From UBA3263 sp964554665 (lineage in GTDB: Bacteria; Bacteroidota; Bacteroidia; Bacteroidales; Muribaculaceae), in contig CAZKPP010000058.1 in the NCBI GenBank assembly GCA_964554665.1, positions 1 to 15,638 on the forward strand: a stretch of 15,638 nt of DNA, written 5' to 3'. The notes under the pieces were generated by a model. The model was not told the origin of the DNA, ran no database searches, and saw only the letters and a list, made by a program, of their open reading frames with translations. Below, piece by piece: positions 12,959-15,638 of the stretch. Numbering within the stretch: position 1 is the stretch's first letter; each line of letters begins with the position of its first letter. The translations under genes and the position numbers were made by a program.

Positions 12959-13920
12959 AAGGTCTGCGAAATTTCGTAATCATTGCGGCGGGGATTGCTG
13001 CGGGCAATCAGCTCACCAACAAAGCCGGCAAGGAAGAACTGGCTGCCGAGCAACATAAGCGTCAGCGACAGATAGAAATACGGCGAATCGGTAACCAGGA
13101 TGTATGGCGCGCCGGTGTGCAGGCGCCAAAGCTTCATGATGCCCACGGCAGCGGCCGAAAAGAAGCCTAAAATAAACATTACCGAGCCCCACAGGCCGAA
13201 GAAGTGCATGGGCTTGACGCCGAACTTCGACGTGAACCACAGGGTCATCAAATCCAAATAGCCGTTGACAAAGCGGTCGAGGCCGAACTTAGTCGAGCCA
13301 TACTTGCGGGCCTGGTGGTGAACCACTTTCTCGCCGATTTTATTAAAGCCGGCGTTCTTTGCCAAATAGGGAATATAGCGGTGCATTTCGCCGTAGACCT
13401 CGATGTGTTTAACAACGTCGAGGCGATATGCCTTCAACCCGCAGTTGAAGTCGTGCAGGTTCTTAATGCCCGAAACGGCGCGGGCGGTGGCGTTAAAGAG
13501 CTTGGTGGGAATGGTTTTGCTCAGCGGATCGTAGCGCTTTTGCTTCCAGCCGCTCACAAGGTCATATCCCTCGGCGGTTATCATGCGGTAGAGCTCGGGG
13601 ATTTCGTCGGGCGAGTCCTGCAGGTCGGCATCCATGGTTATTACAACGTTGCCCTTGGCGGCTTTGAAGCCTTCGTAGAGCGCGGGGCTCTTGCCATAGT
13701 TGCGGCGGAACGATATGCCGTGTATGGCCGGATTTGCGGCCGCCAGCCGACCGATTACCTCCCACGAAGAATCGGTTGAACCGTCGTTTACAAAAATTAT
13801 TTCGTATGAAAAACCGTTGGCCTCCATAACGCGGCCAATCCATGCGGCCAGTTCGGGCAGCGATTCTTCTTCATTGAACAACGGCACAACGACCGAAATG
13901 TCAATCTTTTCGTCACTCAT
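12955..13920 (-). CDS. Membrane-anchored family 2 glycosyltransferase (GtrB/DPM1-like)
   Basis: 321 residues. A GT-A fold transferase domain carries VVPLFNEEES (11-20), VNDGSTDSS (44-52) and the metal/nucleotide-binding DADLQD (97-102), then FNCGLKAYR and the RKYGSTKFG segment typical of polyprenyl-phosphate sugar transferases. Two C-terminal helices (about 240-265 and 283-306) anchor it in the inner membrane. Enzymes of this kind move a sugar from a nucleotide donor to undecaprenyl phosphate on the cytosolic side. The sugar cannot be told. It is the first gene of the ATGA-linked four-gene operon and has its own -7 box 22 bp upstream. No flippase or polymerase gene is nearby. Confidence 0.92.
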   Translation of the reverse strand: MSDEKIDISVVVPLFNEEESLPELAAWIGRVMEANGFSYEIIFVNDGSTDSSWEVIGRLAAANPAIHGISFRRNYGKSPALYEGFKAAKGNVVITMDADLQDSPDEIPELYRMITAEGYDLVSGWKQKRYDPLSKTIPTKLFNATARAVSGIKNLHDFNCGLKAYRLDVVKHIEVYGEMHRYIPYLAKNAGFNKIGEKVVHHQARKYGSTKFGLDRFVNGYLDLMTLWFTSKFGVKPMHFFGLWGSVMFILGFFSAAAVGIMKLWRLHTGAPYILVTDSPYFYLSLTLMLLGSQFFLAGFVGELIARSNPRRNDYEISQTL

Positions 13921-13942
13921 TTTCCGGAAATTTTTCTTTCTG

Positions 13943-13972
13943 CAAATTTACGCATTTTTTGTAAACTTTCAA
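13943..13972 (-). promoter_or_regulatory. Promoter of the glycosyltransferase operon
   Basis: TAAATTTG on the minus strand (13943-13950) matches the -7 box, and TTG at 13970-13972 lies 19 bp upstream, a good -33 position. The leader would be about 15 nt. Confidence 0.7.
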
Positions 13973-13994
13973 CACAGTGCCCCGAATTTTTTAA

Positions 13995-14026
13995 CAAATA
14001 AAAAGCCGCGCTCCTTTGGCGCGGCT
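13995..14026 (-). terminator. Intrinsic terminator of clpC
   Basis: On the minus strand AGCCGCGC (14019-14026) pairs perfectly with GCGCGGCT (14004-14011) around a 7-nt loop and runs into TTTTA TTT. It lies 28 bp past the clpC stop. Confidence 0.9.
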
Positions 14027-14054
14027 CGTTGATTATGAATTAAATTTATGTTTA

Positions 14055-15638
14055 TTATTCGGAGGCTGACACTTTTACGGTTTCTTCACCTTCGGTGTAG
14101 TCAACCGTAATGGTCTTGCCTTCAAGTGCTTTGCCGGTAAGAATCAACTCGGCAAGCGGATCTTCGAGATATTTCTGAATGGCGCGCTTCAGCGGACGTG
14201 CGCCAAACTGAGCGTCGTAGCCCTTCTCGGCAATGAAGTTCTTGGCGGCCTCGGTGATTTCGAGCTTGATGCCAAGGTCGGCACACCGTTTGTAGAATCC
14301 CTTGAGTTCAACGTCGATAATCTTGAAGATAGCGTCTTTCGAGAGCTGATCGAACATGATTATGTCGTCGATACGGTTAAGGAATTCGGGAGCGAACGCC
14401 TTGTTGAGGGCCTTTTGCAGAACGCCGTGGTTGAACTCGCGGTCGGTTTCGCGGGTATTGAAGCCTACGCCGCTGCCAAAGTCCTTGAGCTGGCGGGTAC
14501 CGATATTCGAGGTCATGATTATAATGGTGTTCTTGAAGTCGATGCGGCGACCCAGCGAGTCGGTCAGTCGGCCTTCGTCCATAACCTGCAGCAGCAGGTT
14601 GAACACGTCGGGGTGTGCCTTTTCGATTTCGTCGAGCAGTACCACCGAATACGGGTGACGGCGCACTTTTTCAGTCAGCTGGCCACCTTCTTCGTAGCCA
14701 ACGTAGCCCGGAGGCGCTCCGACCAGACGCGACACTGTGAATTTTTCCATATATTCGCTCATGTCGATGCGAATCAGAGTGTCGGCCGAGTCGAAAAGAT
14801 ATTCGGCGAGCTTCTTGGCAAGGTGGGTCTTACCAACGCCGGTAGGGCCGAGGAACATAAACGTGCCAATCGGTTTGTTGGGGTCTTTCAGGCCTACGCG
14901 ATTACGCTGAATGGCTTTGACCACCTTGTCGATAGCTCCGTCCTGGCCAATGATGTTGGCCTTGAGTTCGGGACCCATCTCAACAAGGCGCATGCCTTCG
15001 GCCTGGGCCACACGCTGAACGGGCACGCCGGTCATCATGGCAACCACTTCGGCAACCTTATCGGCATCTACCGGAGTGCGATGCTGGCTCATTTCCTGCT
15101 CCCAGGCGGCCTTGGCGTCGTCGAGCTGCTTGCGCAACTGCGCGCCGGAGTCGCGGTGCGATGCGGCCTGCTCATAGTCCTGGGCCTTGACGGCGGCGAG
15201 CTTGAGCTCTTCTTCCTGGCGCACCTGCTCTTCGAGGGCTTCGATTTCGGGGGGCACGGCAATGTTGCCGATGTGCACGCGCGAACCGGCTTCGTCAAGG
15301 GCGTCGATAGCCTTGTCGGGGAAGGTGCGGTCCGAAATATAGCGCTCGGTCAGTTTAACGCAGGCATCGAGAGCCTCGGGGGTATAGGTCACGTTATGGT
15401 GGTCTTCATACTGACCCTTGATGTTGTCGAGAATCTGACGGGTCTGCTCGGGGGTGGTAGGCTCAACCATCACCTTCTGGAAACGGCGTTCGAGGGCACC
15501 GTCCTTTTCAATCGAGGTGCGGTATTCGTCGAGGGTGGTTGCGCCGATGCACTGGATTTCACCGCGGGCCAACGCGGGCTTGAGCATATTGGCGGCATCC
15601 ATGTTGCCGGCAGCATTGCCTGCGCCGACTATGGTGTG
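14055..15638 (-). CDS. clpC: ClpC-type AAA+ unfoldase, C-terminal part (runs off the right edge)
   Basis: Hexameric ATP-driven unfoldase that feeds proteins to ClpP. 528 codons including the stop are visible; the reading frame is open to the window edge, so the N domain and D1 Walker A are outside. Visible in order: end of the D1 ATPase with arginine finger (ALERRFQ), a short middle region of about 55 residues with a UVR-like motif (VKAQDYEQAASHRD), then the D2 ATPase with Walker A GPTGVGKT and Walker B VVLLDEIEK. A VGF tripeptide (in FGSGVGFN) lies where ClpP-binding loops carry [LIV]-G-[FL]. The short middle region and VGF argue for ClpC and against ClpB, which has a longer coiled coil and no such loop. 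No ClpP gene is in the window. Confidence 0.9.
   Translation of the reverse strand, partial: HTIVGAGNAAGNMDAANMLKPALARGEIQCIGATTLDEYRTSIEKDGALERRFQKVMVEPTTPEQTRQILDNIKGQYEDHHNVTYTPEALDACVKLTERYISDRTFPDKAIDALDEAGSRVHIGNIAVPPEIEALEEQVRQEEELKLAAVKAQDYEQAASHRDSGAQLRKQLDDAKAAWEQEMSQHRTPVDADKVAEVVAMMTGVPVQRVAQAEGMRLVEMGPELKANIIGQDGAIDKVVKAIQRNRVGLKDPNKPIGTFMFLGPTGVGKTHLAKKLAEYLFDSADTLIRIDMSEYMEKFTVSRLVGAPPGYVGYEEGGQLTEKVRRHPYSVVLLDEIEKAHPDVFNLLLQVMDEGRLTDSLGRRIDFKNTIIIMTSNIGTRQLKDFGSGVGFNTRETDREFNHGVLQKALNKAFAPEFLNRIDDIIMFDQLSKDAIFKIIDVELKGFYKRCADLGIKLEITEAAKNFIAEKGYDAQFGARPLKRAIQKYLEDPLAELILTGKALEGKTITVDYTEGEETVKVSASE

Overview
The window looks like a Bacteroidales chromosome, most like the Muribaculaceae or a close relative. 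The reasons are: promoters with the Bacteroidetes -7 box TAnnTTTG and almost no Shine-Dalgarno sequences; families typical of the phylum (an OprP-type porin, a Tricorn-like S41 protease, probable DUF6048 and DUF6452 proteins, a Bacteroidetes-type tyrosine recombinase); and moderately GC-rich genes with AT-rich spacers. No species can be named from sequence reading alone.

Layout. (1) 1-958: the N-terminal two thirds of purB on the minus strand, divergent from a tRNA-Arg(UCU) gene; the two share a palindromic promoter region. (2) 1125-3164: a compact, apparently mobile or invertible locus. A lone tyrosine recombinase gene lies between two 235-bp inverted arms (about 86% identical, ungapped, with a perfect 79-bp run). 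Each arm begins only 7-10 bp beyond the 3' end of a tRNA gene: tRNA-Arg on the left and tRNA-Gly(CCC) on the right, facing each other. The arms hold four copies of a 22-bp site in alternating orientation. A separate 20-bp motif occurs three times, once directly before the recombinase start. A 43-codon small ORF, a long hairpin and a 16-codon leader ORF complete the locus. (3) 3328-4631: an M23 envelope peptidase and a small MerR-family regulator, co-directional and 5 bp apart. (4) 4642-7472, minus strand: an operon of a DASS/SLC13-type symporter, an OprP-like porin (14-bp overlap) and a MazG-like pyrophosphohydrolase. (5) 7634-8263, minus: a DUF308/HdeD-like membrane protein with a clear terminator. 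(6) 8449-13920, minus: four genes joined by three ATGA stop/start overlaps: family 2 glycosyltransferase, small lipoprotein, predicted outer-membrane beta-rich protein and giant Tricorn-like protease. (7) 14055-15638, minus: the C-terminal part of clpC.

How they fit together. Most of the window is ordinary housekeeping and envelope biology. The symporter and porin could form a two-membrane uptake route for an organic or inorganic anion. The four-gene overlap operon puts a membrane-anchored glycosyltransferase, a lipoprotein, a beta-rich envelope protein and a periplasmic protease under one promoter, which suggests a shared but unidentified envelope task. The accessory part is the recombinase locus between the tRNA genes, and it is the best candidate for something undescribed.
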